The position numbers and the translations under genes were made by a program. A model generated the notes under the pieces. That model was not told the origin of the DNA, did not search any database, and saw only the letters and a program-made list of their open reading frames with translations. From positions 516,096-580,095 of the forward strand of contig JAFEMH010000929.1 of NCBI GenBank assembly GCA_022495995.1: a DNA stretch of 64,000 bases, read 5' to 3'. This document shows, one piece after another, positions 10,985-22,345 of the stretch. The stretch comes from Adenophora triphylla var. japonica. Its lineage: Eukaryota > Streptophyta > Magnoliopsida > Asterales > Campanulaceae. Numbering within the stretch: position 1 is the stretch's first letter; every line of letters begins with the position of its first letter.

Positions 10985-13040
10985 TGGAATTAAAAATCCA
11001 CGTTTTCCTTTTGGCATAAAAACCCTTCTAGAAGCTGCCACCTTGCAGGCATCTAGAAGGTAAATGGATAAGGCTACTTATGTCGTGCGACATACCCTGC
11101 CATGGTGAGTTCTAGAATCTGCCACCTTGTATGTTTCTAGAAGGAAAACGGTTATGGCTTGTTATGTCGTGCGACATACTAAGCCACTGCCATGCAACCT
11201 ATAAATAGTGGCCTGCACCTCTCATTTTAGGGGAGCCTTTTTCACTCCTCAGTGTCACTCTACAAAGAATACGCCCAGGAAGCATAATCTCTCCTCATAT
11301 ACACCCAAAACACACACTAATTCCCTCAAATAAACCCACCATTCAACCAATCCCACACACACTTCCTATACACACAAAGAACTAACGGTTCTCATGGAAC
11401 CAAGGCTTGATCTCAGCCCCGGAGGTTGCTGTTTGAAGGCTCCTATATCTAACTTGATATAGGAAGTCGTGGTCTTCAAGGGTAACGATTCTCTATCCTT
11501 TTCTCCCCCCCCCCTATCTTCCTTATACATGAGATCTATGTATTAAATGTGTTAACTTTGATGCATCCTGAGTAATATCACATGCTTTAGTCTCATATTG
11601 CTTAGATCCGTATCTATTTGCACATCATTTCATGTAATAGCATCGGCTTGACATTGTTTTTGCATGAACACTCGAGATGAGTGTGGATCCCTCATATCCA
11701 CACCCTCTTGAAGTGTTCACTATTGACATACTTACTCTCTGAGACCCATTTGTGAAGTAACTTGGCTATATTAATGCCTTGTTGCCTCTATAAATCACAG
11801 TTGTTAAGGTTTCTGCAAGTGGCTAAGTATGTCACGCGACATAGGCAACCTATGTCACGCGACAACTTTGGCCAGTTTGCAGAACCTTCATCTTTTTCAG
11901 TTTGTAATCTGATTTTAACCTTTACCATGCTGTAATCTAATGTCAATCTGCAATTTGAATAGTATCTTTGTACATAAAAATGTCATCTTTTTCATTAAAA
12001 TGTCATCTTCATACATCTTTATGCATCATTTGCTCATAAAAATGCATCCTTTGCATATAAAAATCATTTCTTTACATTAAAGGTGCATCCTTTGCACCTA
12101 AAACCCATTTTCAATGCATAAAAATGTATCCTTTACATTAAAAATCATTACTTTACCTTGAAGTAGCATCCTTTGCTTTCAAAATGAAGTCTTTATGCAT
12201 CCTTTGCATATAAAATGCTATTTTTCCACATAAGGATGCATCCTTTGCATTAAAAATCCTTTCTTTACATAAAAGGCATCCTTTGCAATCAAAGAGCATC
12301 ATTTGCACCCAAAAATGTCATCTTTTCATTAAAAATGTCATTTTTATCATAAAACATGCATTCCCCTAGTCCCCATTGGTATCCTTTGGAACGGACCGGT
12401 GTAAAGATCCCATCTTTACATCGTTTCTTCCATTAAAGGTGCCACAATCTCTTTAGAAAGGGATAAACCTTGAACCTATATCTCCGATTATCACTTGAGA
12501 CGAGCATGATAGCTCCAATATAAGCTCAATCGTCTCAAGGTGTAGGATTGATGGGCTAAGGACACTCCTTCCTAAAGAACCCCATTTTGGACTATAAAAG
12601 AGAGTCCTTCTCTCGATCACGCAAAGACCCAAGGTCAAATAGCGATGATCACAAGTCCAAGATGAGGACGGGATCAAAGTCCCGAACACATAAAAATCCA
12701 AGGAATTTCGAGCGACAACCAACTAAATGGTGTGTACGTCCGGAAGACAACTTGGAACATTTTCCCCCTCTTTTCAACACATGCACACAAGAAAGCACGC
12801 AAGCAAGCACGAAAAATGGAATCTAGGGAGACTTGCTACGGAAAGGCACCTTGGGTGAACGACGATCCGTTCTTCCCAAGGGGTAACTTAACCTCCGAAC
12901 CCTAAATCCTTTTTTTCAAAGTTTTGAGGAAATCAAAATGGCGTGGCGACTCCGTTTTTCAAATTAGACCGGATGTTTTCAAACTCGCGTGAATCCAAAC
13001 TAAAAAACACAAAAAAATAGGATTTGGGCACACATTCACA
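10985..13040 (+). mobile_element. 3' LTR of the Tat-like element
   Basis: About 2.06 kb starting TGGAATT and ending ...TTCACA. Its last 1056 bp match window bases 1-1065. It has a TATA box (TATAAATAG at 11200-11208) and the U3 palindromes. Immediately to the right the sequence becomes unrelated (ACGTG...). The target duplication cannot be tested because the element's left end is outside the window. Confidence 0.75.
11200..11208 (+). promoter_or_regulatory. TATA box of the 3' LTR promoter
   Basis: TATAAATAG with the same upstream palindrome and downstream context as at 10055-10063. Confidence 0.6.
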
Positions 13041-14678
13041 ACGTGAAAGTGCCATCGGGATTGAGACTGGCGGCCAAACCATGGCTCCTAATAGCCTCCA
13101 GAAGGCTACTCATCTGTGCTTCCTATCACAGTCTCATTTGTTCAGCCAACTGATTCCACTGCTGTTCTGTTTGGGGAGTCCTGGGAGGCGGAGTGGTGTT
13201 GTCCCCATCGTTACCAGCTGATGCAGATATTCTGAAAATCGGAGTCAAAGCAAACGGTGAAGCTGACGATGCGCTTGATTCTTCCCAACTGATCAGACGG
13301 TGACCTGGTGCCCGAAACCAAGCTTTGTGAGGAGCTGCGGGGGAAAGACACGAGGGTTCAGATATTTGGGAATGAAGGAGGGTAGGTGTTTGGGCTCAGG
13401 GCTCATGCAACATGCAGTTATTTGTTCTTGTTTACTTAAAACGTGTTTTATTAAAACCTAAGCGGTTGGAAAAGATTGCTCTTCTTTTTCGCAAACTACT
13501 CTAAGTCCTGGATCAGTGGGTCCCATCACTACGCTACAGACCCTCAACATGTAACCTCGAACAAGGGTTCTGTAGGGCAAGCAGGTCCCATCGACCGAAA
13601 AGAAAAACGATCCTAAATTCTGGCGGGTAATCGAGTCTTAACGTGTATTCAATGTAAATTACGGACAAAGCTGATGTCAAAGGTCAAGATTATGTTAAGG
13701 GGCTCGACGGAAAGTCGGCATGGCTTTGACTGATAAATGTCCATAATTGATCTTGACCCGTCGTCAGTTAGGCCGTAATTAGACATGGTATAATCGTTAA
13801 TCCTTGATGACTCAGTGTCATGCCGGGAGTCGGTGCATAAGTTGTGCAAGTCAAAGTCAAAGTCAAGACGCCAGTCAGGATCTGGTCAAAGTTCATGACG
13901 GAAAACCGGCATGACCTCGACTGATTAGGGTCTCCGAAGGATATTGACTTGGCGTGCCGACTAAGGTTTGACTGACACGGTGTATACATAGACAGGGCAT
14001 GACACAGACCAAACTAAAAACCAACCGGGTCTCGGACAAAGTGTGTCACGGACAAGTGCATGGTCGACACGAGGCTCCAAGGGATGTTTGGGTAGTCCCG
14101 TGCTCGCACCGAGAGGCGTAGTAAGGCCAAACGGGCTGCTACTGGGATTTTCCCGGATTAAGGACGTAGCGTGCAGTGTAAGGCCAAGTGCGTGTAGTGT
14201 GCGGCAGTCTATCTTCTTTTTCTGAGTAAAATAGAAATTTTCACATGTGTTTTAAGAGCATGATGAATGCAAAAAAAAATTTGAAAATGATTTTTTTTTT
14301 TGAAATTTTTTTTTTTGAAAGAAAATAAACACATAAGCACAAAATTCAAACAGTTAAGGAAACGGATTCGATAGTCAAAATCTTGATTTTTTCGGGACGG
14401 TCGGATCAACGCAAAAATGGGGGAAACACACACATACACACATACGAATGGTTTCAAGTGTCGGGACGGAATTTTGACCCACAAAAGCTTTTTTTTTTTT
14501 TTTTGTAAAATGATACCGGTACGTGGCTTTGTTAGACCATAATTTATCCCAAGTCTCGGGTTAGGAAGCGGTACAGGAAGCTTAATGGTTTCCACATATA
14601 TACCAAATATTATTATATTTTTTTTTAAAAAAAAAAAGATAAAGCTTATTTTTTCTATTTCCCCAGCGGAGTCGCCAC
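13041..14678 (-). mobile_element. leader and gag-start fragment of a second Tat-like element, reversed
   Basis: Read on the minus strand this begins with the primer-like site TGGCGACTCCGCTGGGG (14661-14677), followed by a leader related to 1084-2680. It ends in a decayed proline-rich gag N-terminus near 13050-13400. It stops exactly at the end of the previous element's 3' LTR (13040), which suggests truncation at that boundary. No intact frame is present. Confidence 0.55.
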
Positions 14679-16470
14679 TGTGATGTACCCGATTTTTTAT
14701 TATTTGAAAAATCAAACGGAGTCGCCACGCCGTTTTTAGTTTAAGGGCCAAAACTTTGAAAAATGCCCAAAATGAGAGAAATGAGTTTGGAGGTCACGTT
14801 ACACCCCGGGAAGAACGATTAGCACGTTCACCCTAAATGCCTCGTAAAACGAGTCTTCCAAACTTGAAACCATTTATATGTGTGTGTGTGTGTGTGTTTT
14901 GAAAAAGGGATTTTCTGGAAATAAATAATTTGACTGGACAAAACTGAAATTAGTCAAAACAATGTGCTTCTGTGAGTGAAAAAGGCTGGAAACAAAAATA
15001 TCTGCCATGGAACATTCATGTCCGCGCGGATCAGGACGAGGCTCAATCCTGTCCGCGCGGATAAGGCAGTAGGTTTCATTTTAGCAGCTTTCCAGTCTGA
15101 TTCTATAATTTTCAGAAAGTCAACTAGATTTACAGAATCAGAACTGGAGTTGCAACAGAAAATGTTAAGTAAAAACATTTTTGGATTTTGCATCCATGCT
15201 TGTCCCCACTTTCCTTAGGCTTTGATTAGTGATCACTAAACATGATTAGTGGTGATCTACTAAATCAAGCCATCATTAGGGTACATTAGGACTTAGAAGC
15301 ACTTCATTTGCTTGGGATGGGGGTTTAACATGAAAGTAAATTTGATAAAATAAGAAATAGGTCAAGATGTATCAACTTTTAGAGGAAGATCTTCTAAGGT
15401 GATCATTAAGATGACCATCCTTGAGATCTATACTCAAGTGTATCTCATACATCTTGTGTGACCTAATTTGTGAGTCTTAAGGATGTTCATTCATGGAAAT
15501 GATTCCAAGGTGAACACCTTAGACTAAGGAAAAAATATTTACAAGGAAGTAAACAATTTAGACCATTTGAAATGGTCATCCATGGAAATTGATTCCAAGA
15601 TGACAACATTTTAGGTCAAGTAGGCAAGTAAGAACTAATAACATAAAAGAAGATGAAAATAAGGATGTGGACCATTTAATGTGATCATCCATAGAGATGA
15701 ACTCCAAGGTGACCACATTTTAGGTCAAGAGACCAATTAACAAGCAAGAGCTAGTTAATGTAAAAGGGACAAAGGGGAACAACATAATAAAAGATGTAGA
15801 TATTCATGGAAGATCATCCATGGAGATGAACTCCATGGAGATCTTCCTAGATCCAAGGACTAGGGGAGTTGGGATCAACAATTAATTAAGCAACAAGTGA
15901 ATGAAACAAGTAGATAAACAAGATTTAATGAAGATGATGCTTGAACAAAGGATAAGTTTAGTGGAAAAGAAGGAGGGTTTTACCAATGGTGACACCCTAT
16001 CTTCCTTGGTTTGGAGTTTGACTTGAGGAGCATCAAGATTTAGTGTTTGGATTTGTGTTTAGGGCTTGTGTTTAGATGAGTGCTTGAAGGCTGTTTTCTG
16101 GAGATATTTCGGAAGAGTAACAGTGTGTAAGCTGTTGATTTCTTAAACTGAGAGAGAAGGGTTGAATTTATAAGCTGGATTAGGTTTCAAAGATGTCCGG
16201 GCGGATGAGACTGAGTCTCATTCTTGTCCGCGCGGATTGGAATGTAGGCGTGCCTGATTTTGCAGAAAAACAGTTTTGGCTGTTTGCAATTAATTAAAAG
16301 TTGGTCAATTTCTTGGAAATCACTCTTTCCAGCGAGATCTAACCCATTTTGTTGTTCCTTTAAGGTCCTTCCTTGTTTAAATTGCCTTAGGAAGTGAACA
16401 AAATGCCCTTAAATGTTTATTTGACGTGGAAAACGTTAAATTGGGCTGAAGGAACATTGGCGGTTCAGAT
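14679..16470 (-). mobile_element. LTR of the reversed Tat-like element (right end uncertain)
   Basis: It begins on the plus strand with TGTGATGTACCC, the reverse of an LTR end ...CATCACA next to the primer-like site. On the minus strand a likely promoter reads TTATAAATTC at about 16158-16167, followed by a CTTCTCTCTC start region. Two copies of TGTCCG(C/G)GCGGAT lie at 15018-15062 and two more at 16195-16235. The interior holds repeated GATCATCCATGGAGATGA phrases. No gene is seen; the right border is approximate. Confidence 0.45.
14877..14897. repeat. (TG)n microsatellite
   Basis: Ten or so uninterrupted TG dinucleotides within the reversed LTR. Confidence 0.85.
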
Positions 16471-16479
16471 TGGGACACT

Positions 16480-16757
16480 TACAAATATGAATTGGAAAGT
16501 TTTGGGGGTTTTCAAACGGTTCAATCCGCTCAATTAATGCCGGTGTAGTTTCCCAAGCAGTTGTCCAAAGTGCCGTATTTTCTCATCATTAAGGCGCTCT
16601 AGCAAATCCGACCATCAAAACAGTCAATGATCGAGATTAAGCCACGTCATCTCGATCGACCATCCAGCGGTTCGAGCATCCATCTGCGATCTAAATGAAT
16701 TCATCAAAATTCTTATAACTTCCTGGTCGACAAAGTCAACCCAAAAAGTTGGGGGCC
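16480..16757 (+). mobile_element. 3' internal end of a gypsy element, with polypurine tract
   Basis: This is similar to 17940-18198. It ends with AAAAAGTTGGGGGCCAC immediately before TGAACGG, the polypurine-tract/LTR arrangement also seen at 18185-18199 and, reversed, at 20299 and 46409. It is the tail of an element whose remainder is gone. Confidence 0.55.
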
Positions 16758-17390
16758 ACTGAACGGAATAAAGTGACGGGCTAGGCCCAACATACAAAGC
16801 CCAATTATTCAGACGTTATTGCCACTACATCCTTAGTGGATCAGCCTAGTTATTACAAGGCCCAAGGCCCAACAACAAAGATCAGACGACCTAGCTCATT
16901 GTCCGACCTCCACGTTCCTGACCTAGCTTTGTCCGACATATGATCCGTATCGTATACAAGCATCATCCGGCTATATCAATCAGTCAGGTCGACCTAGACC
17001 CATGCAGGCGACCTCGACCTACCAGGTGTACGTCGACCTGCGGAGTCATAACGTGCCTATAATTCTTTCCATAATAGGATTCCTACAAATCAGGAGTTAT
17101 TTATGAACACGATTATTTCCACGATCTGATCCGTAATTCTAGGGATTTCATACAATCCTAATACAATTATACTTCGTATTGAAGCCTATAAATAACTTAC
17201 AACATCATCGGTTTAAAGGTAATTGCTATTTGTTTTTCTGAATCTCTTGTTCATTATAATTTATCAGCTCTTAAACACCATACTTACTCTCACGCCCGAG
17301 GGTCTAAGTCGGAGACCATTCCGGCTAGTCGTGGGTTCCTTGTTTCAGGTCAAAAGCTAGGAGATCCTGATTGCTGGACGTAGGCTGATT
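16758..17390 (+). mobile_element. gypsy LTR (Tat-like), first of a tandem pair
   Basis: It starts TGAACGGAATAA after a polypurine tract and contains the phrase GGGCTAGGCCCAAC shared with the LTR at 18199. The likely end is ...GATTCAACA at about 17390, before CGTTTCTTGCGGCATC. It is followed almost directly by a reversed fragment of the antisense gene, so nearly all the internal region is deleted. Confidence 0.5.
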
Positions 17391-17429
17391 CAACACGTTT
17401 CTTGCGGCATCACCTATCTATAGGAAAAG

Positions 17430-17706
17430 GGGTTTATTGGACTTAATATAGAAGATAATGAGATGGTCAATCAATTTATTGAAGAGACATAAACGAATAA
17501 TCCGTGGATCATCCGCCTCTAAATCCCCCATACTCTCACCTGCGGGAAACCCTATTTCGCCATAGAATAAACTCCACATGTGCAAGATTGTGATACACTC
17601 CTCTCTGTTAACTCTTTCATGGGCCCTCTAACCTTTTGTATATCCTAAGGTTGACACAGTTATACCCGTACCTAACCCATAGCTCGAAGCCGAAGGTCTG
17701 AGCCAT
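17430..17706 (-). pseudogene. fragment of the gypsy antisense gene (copy 2)
   Basis: From an ATG at 17706 the minus strand reads a start like MAQTFGFELWVRYGYNCVNL, closely matching the start of the copy at 46912 (MAKTYGFELGVRYGYNCVNL). It resembles the RYGYHTGNLRVYRR segment of the intact copy at 20969. The frame stops after about 29 codons; downstream to 17430 the DNA still aligns with the 47007-47200 part of copy 3. It lies antisense to its parent element and upstream of a polypurine tract, the same position as the intact copy. It is a decayed relic. Confidence 0.65.
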
Positions 17707-18198
17707 GGCGGAATAACAAAGAAATCTCAAAATTAAACCTAAAGGAAAGAAATTGAAGGGTACCTTATCGTTTTGGGGAAAGGTGGAACTCAACGACAAA
17801 ACATGAAGCTTTATTGCACCGAAAAATCTAGCTCTTTGCTTTTGCTCTTGCTAGGTATTTAATTGGTTGAAGATGGTAAAGTTTGGAAAGGAATGAAACC
17901 CTTCCTTTTATACTACTCATTTTCCTTACCTGAATTGGAAAGGGTGGGGGAACTAACCGTTCGAATGTTAGAAAAAAAGCTCAACGCCAGTTCCCAATAC
18001 AGTTGTCCAATCGCCAGAACTTTCCCATTAAGGCGAAAATTACGACACATTAAACATCGCATCCAACCGTCGATAGTCAATCGTCCAAAGCGACCTACTT
18101 CTACCCAGTCGACTCTCCACTGGCGCACTACGTAAGTCATCACAAATTTTTCTATAACTTCCAGATCGACAAATTCGGCTCAGAAAGTTGGGGGCCAC
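17707..18198 (+). mobile_element. 3' internal end of a gypsy element with polypurine tract
   Basis: This region, upstream of the antisense gene fragment, holds its likely antisense promoter (TATAAAAGG on the minus strand at about 17907-17915). It ends with AGAAAGTTGGGGGCCAC just before the LTR at 18199. It is homologous to 16480-16757. Confidence 0.5.
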
Positions 18199-18775
18199 TG
18201 AACGAAATAACAGTAATGGGCTAGGCCCAACGTATAAGGCCCAAAGGTCACAACATTTCAGAAACACATAAATAAAGTGAGCCTACAAAACGGTTACGAT
18301 CCTACCGGCTCACCAACATAGATCAGTCGACCAAGCTAATTGCCTGATCTTCCTTGGTACCGACCTAGATTTGTCCGACTCTCGATTTACTACTTGTGGG
18401 ATCTCTGCCCGGCTAAGGCATAAATTCAGGTCGACCTCGAATACTCAAGCGACCTCAATTAAACAACACGTGTGCTTATCCACATTGTGATTCGTAACCG
18501 TCTTCTACAATTGCGGAGACTGTTACACCCCCATTGTCTCCGTGATACAAGGGATTCGTAAACATCCAATATCCCTACTATATATACCACACAACATACA
18601 AGGTAAAAAGGTAATGTCCTTTTCTATATTTGATATTTAGGTCGTTCAATAAAGTTTAATACAAACTTAACACTATATCTGATTATTACGCCGCATAACC
18701 TTAGCAGCATACAATCACGACTAGTCGTTTGTTCGTGTTTTCAGGTTATAGTAGCTGGATTATAACCTATTGATG
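18199..18775 (+). mobile_element. gypsy LTR (Tat-like), second of the tandem pair
   Basis: It starts TGAACGAAATAA directly after a polypurine tract and shares GGGCTAGGCCCAAC with the LTR at 16758. The likely end is near ...GCTAACACA at about 18775. The sequence is well diverged from 16758-17390, so this is an old insertion. Confidence 0.5.
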
Positions 18776-19090
18776 TAATAATGCTAACACAAACCGTTTC
18801 ATTCATCATCTATATTATTATTTTTACTCCTTTAGATGATAAATTTTGAATCTCTAATTTATAATATGTCTCAAAAGCAAATTAGTTTCCCCTTAAAAAA
18901 ATATTTGCCTTTGCACATGTATCCCACTTGTTACTATCATAAGTGTAATCTATATATTATTTTTTATCTCATTTTTATTTTTTCAATTTTATTTTTTATT
19001 TTGTGATCCTTTAATTTTTTTATTGATTTAATTATAGTAATATTTGTTACGTGAAATGAGAGTATTAAAATTACATGACAATTACCTTCA
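18776..19090. other. A/T-rich spacer, nothing recognised
   Basis: About 315 bp, very A/T-rich with long T runs, without gene or repeat structure that I can name. Confidence 0.6.
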
Positions 19091-19115
19091 CTTATGCGTA
19101 GGGATGGCCAAAGCT

Positions 19116-19356
19116 GAGAGCAGATCCTCTGTACCAATTAAGTGTACCATTGTCTATACCACCAATCTTCATCATACACTGCAGCAACAATGTTAATCAC
19201 TTAGCAATTTCCTCGCTTAAGGATTTCTGAAACACATGTTTTCCATCAAAAAAAGAAACTCATTGTTAAGTGATTAACATTGTTTCTGCCACGTGTATGA
19301 TGGAGATTAGTGGTACAGACAATAGTACACTTAATTGGTACAGAGGATCTGCTCTC
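19116..19356. mobile_element. long-TIR MITE (Mutator-like or foldback)
   Basis: A 241-bp element whose ends are long inverted repeats beginning GAGAGCAGATCCTCTGTACC; with interruptions the arms extend through most of the element. Flanks are GCCAAAGCT (left) and GCCAAAATC (right), sharing six of nine positions, so a decayed 9-bp duplication is possible. It lies within the TIR-proximal part of the hAT MITE. Confidence 0.65.
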
Positions 19357-19531
19357 GCCAAAATCGGTCCGGGCCCAGTTCTGGTTTGAAAACCGCCGGT
19401 TCCGATTCGGCAATATGGTGACCCTTAACCGGCCCGGCCTAACCCCGAATCTGGTTACTCCGGTTTCGGTTTTCTCCCCGATTTGCTTCGGTTTCGGGCT
19501 TTTCCGGTCCGATTCTATTGAAAAACAAGAA

Positions 19532-20298
19532 TGATGATGCCAAAATCGTCAAATCAGCCCAACTCCAAGCGATGATTGCTCCGGTGATTGCAAGGCCTGA
19601 AAATAAGAGAAAACACGTAAACTAAGCCGGGGCGGATCCGGCTAAAGGCCCTCCGGCGTGAGAATAAGTTCACGGTTTGTATGTGAGAAAACAAATTGAC
19701 AGAGTTTTCCCAAGGTAAAAAGTAACGTACCAAATAATGAGCCATGGGGCTTGTATTTATAGGGATGGATTAATAGAATCCATGTTGGAGTGAACTTGTA
19801 AAGAGATAAAATATAATCCTAAGAGAATTATATCTGGTAAGGAGTCATTGTTTGACTTGAATTGGTGTTGGTAATTATAATCCTGATTGGATCATGACTG
19901 TATAATCCTTGTTAAATAAGGACTGTGTAATCTGCTAGCCGGAACGCCGAGGAACATAAATGTTTTACCTCGTCCTCAACAAAATAGGCCGAGGTGAATG
20001 ATTCTGCTTCCTCGTCATTTGGTGATTACCAGACACGTAAATATGCCGGGGTAAATGATTGTGTTTCCTCGTCACTTGAGGATATACCGAGGTAAGAACT
20101 TTTCCCTACTCGTCACTTATGACATCTCGGGATATGACGGTTCAAGCATGATGATATAATGCCGAAGTGGATGATCCTCGTCATACGAGGAAAGTTTTCC
20201 TCGGCCCTGATACTTGGGTGTGGTATTATGTTTATGGCCCAATCCCTTTGGGCCCAGCTCGGTCAAACCCATATTTGTATCTCGGTTTATACCGTTCA
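19532..20298 (-). repeat. 3' LTR of the gypsy element
   Basis: 767 bp, TG...CA, identical in length to the 5' LTR at 27793-28559. Four of the six differences I see are C/T, consistent with deamination. Confidence 0.93.
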
Positions 20299-20316
20299 GT
20301 GGCCCCCGACTTTCTA
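20299..20316 (-). other. polypurine tract of the gypsy element
   Basis: On the minus strand AGAAAGTCGGGGGCCAC directly precedes the LTR start TGAACGG. The same arrangement occurs at 16740-16758, 18183-18199 and, reversed, 46409-46425. Confidence 0.7.
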
Positions 20317-20544
20317 GCTCGGCTTAGGACGGGTAGAAAGTCACCTCTTCCTCGGCTTTATGGGATACGAACAGGTTTGACACGTGTCCTCGGTGTAGCT
20401 TCATGTAACTGGCGGTTGCTATTCTGATGATTACCTGGGGCCCCCCAGTCTTGTCACGCCTCGAAAACTGTCATCCGCATTTAATTCTTGGGGCGCCTTA
20501 CCCGTATTTTCGCTTTACTCATGGGTCAACCCGGATTGGTGGAG

Positions 20545-20553
20545 TATAAAAAG
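20545..20553 (+). promoter_or_regulatory. TATA box of the antisense gene
   Basis: TATAAAAAG on the plus strand, followed about 25 bp later by a pyrimidine-rich CTCATTTCACTCTTTAC start-like region, about 415 bp before the antisense gene's ATG. It lies inside the retrotransposon but drives the strand opposite to gag-pol. Confidence 0.55.
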
Positions 20554-20968
20554 CTAAACCCTTCTCATTTCACTCTTTACAAACTCCAAGTATTTGAAAA
20601 CGAGTAACAAGGTTTAGGCGACAAGCATTCCGGCGATCTTGGTCTAGTTCGAACCCAGTTTCCGATGAAGGTCATTTCTCCGGCGGCGTTGATTTTTGTT
20701 GTAACTCCAACCGTTCTTGTAAACTCAGGTATGAAATTCCTCCCCCTTTATGCATTCTTCTTCTGTTTTTGCTCATTCTAGGGTTTCTAGGAGAAAAATT
20801 GTGGATGAGTCAAGAAAATGGACAGCCATTGTTGAAGGTTGAAGCTTTTCTTCATGAATTCATGTCTTAAACTCTCAAAACTTCAAATCTTTGATTTTCT
20901 TTGCGTTTTATTGCACTTTTTTGAATATTTGAATAAACTCCCCCTTTAATCTTTGATTCCCCTTAGAA

Positions 20969-22345
20969 ATGGGTCGTTCTTGGGACCATTCCCCCCGATT
21001 CCGTTACGGATATCACACCGGTAACCTGAGGGTTTATCGGAGAGAGAGGGGACCTTGGTTGATGCTCACCTTGGATGACATAGGAAAGATGTTGAGGGGT
21101 TATGGCCATACTCGGATGTTCATCCAATACCCTGATAGCACAAGAATAGATCGAATTGATTCGTCAACTCGTAATATTGTATTGCTTGGGAATAGGGCCG
21201 AGATAGTGGAGCACATCGAGCTGTTTTACCCGGCCTCAGATCGTGAAATGCGTGAGCGTCTGAGTGGTAAGGCTCCCTCCTCGGCCTTATGAAATGACGA
21301 GGAGGGGAATCTCCCTTCCCCGTCTTAAAATCAGCCATCGAAGAGGTAACTAACTTTGTCTCCTCATCCTTATGCAGATATGACGGGAAGAGAAGGAGAG
21401 CCCTCCTCGTCCACCAACATAGTTGATGCCTTTGTGGAAGGTGCCCAGGCTGATGCCCGCTTAGTTCGAAGAAGGGGAGGCCGAGGAAGAGGAGGCCTAG
21501 GATTAGGAAAGCGACAAGAGAGGGCCCCAAGGGCCGGGGATCCCATGCTGGAAAAGCTATACTCCAAATACGGGGTAGATAAAGCTGAGTACAGATTAAC
21601 TTATCTGGGCAAGCTTGAGCTCAAGACTAAGAAGGAAGAGGAGAGCTTTTACTACAACCAAGATTACGTCCATTTTTACTTTAAACAATTCCAACAGGGT
21701 CTTCGTCTTCCCTTGGACCCTTTTATTTGTGAATTTTTGGACGACGTACGGGCAGTGCCGGCCATGCTAGGAGCTAATGGTGCCCGGGTTTTGGTCAGCT
21801 TTATTGTCCTCTGTCGTAGCTTAGGATATGAGCCGACTATGGGAGCCTTTAGGCATTTTTATAACGTCCAATTTGTCAAGGAAAGTTGGCTCCTCGTCAT
21901 TAGGAGTGCATTCAATAAACCGAAGCTGCTTCTCCCCATGTCTAGCAAGGTTGCAGGCTGGGATAACCATGTCATAAGGGTTGAAAGCCGCCAAGGATGG
22001 GAGTTCCAATCTCCTTGCAAGGATCCAACCTCGTCATTCCCAGTCCAACAATATGAATGGACCCAGGCTTTAATCAAGCGTTTGGAGACATTCGCCGAGG
22101 TGGGGGTCCTTGATTGGTCGGTGATAGAGTCTTCAGATCACTACTATGTCCAAGCTGGATTGATGCCAGGGCCGAGGGACGGGGTAGTTCCCCTCGTCAC
22201 CGTAAAGAGGGGAAGGAGATTTAACGACTGGACAATTCACCCCGGCCTTGTATTTCACGAGGATTATACCACGTGCAAATCCCATCCCCCGAACCAATGT
22301 CTGGAAGAAATAAACATAGTTGGATGTAAATATCTACCTTCTTGA
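20969..22345 (+). CDS. antisense gene of the gypsy element (putative plant transposon/mobile-domain protein)
   Basis: Two exons, 20969-21266 and 21378-22345, joined by a GT-AG intron (GGTAAGG...TATGCAG), encode about 421 residues. The splice restores frame exactly (98.. codons plus one base, then two bases). Exon 1 has RYGYHTGNLRVYRR; exon 2 begins with a basic RRRGGRGRGG stretch and has GLRLPLDPFICEFLDDVRAV and LGANGARVLVSF. Antisense extra genes between pol and the 3' LTR are known in Tat-lineage gypsy elements; families called putative gypsy-type transposon (Transposase_28) or plant mobile domain are the likely match. Function is unknown. It is intact while gag-pol beside it is broken. Related copies lie at 17430-17706 and 46912-47770. 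Its stop overlaps the decayed pol end by about 12 bases. Confidence 0.75.

Noticed and set aside
14209..14751. 180-codon minus-strand frame
   Set aside because: It spans the LTR end, primer site and poly-T runs of a decayed element and has low-complexity Phe/Lys content.
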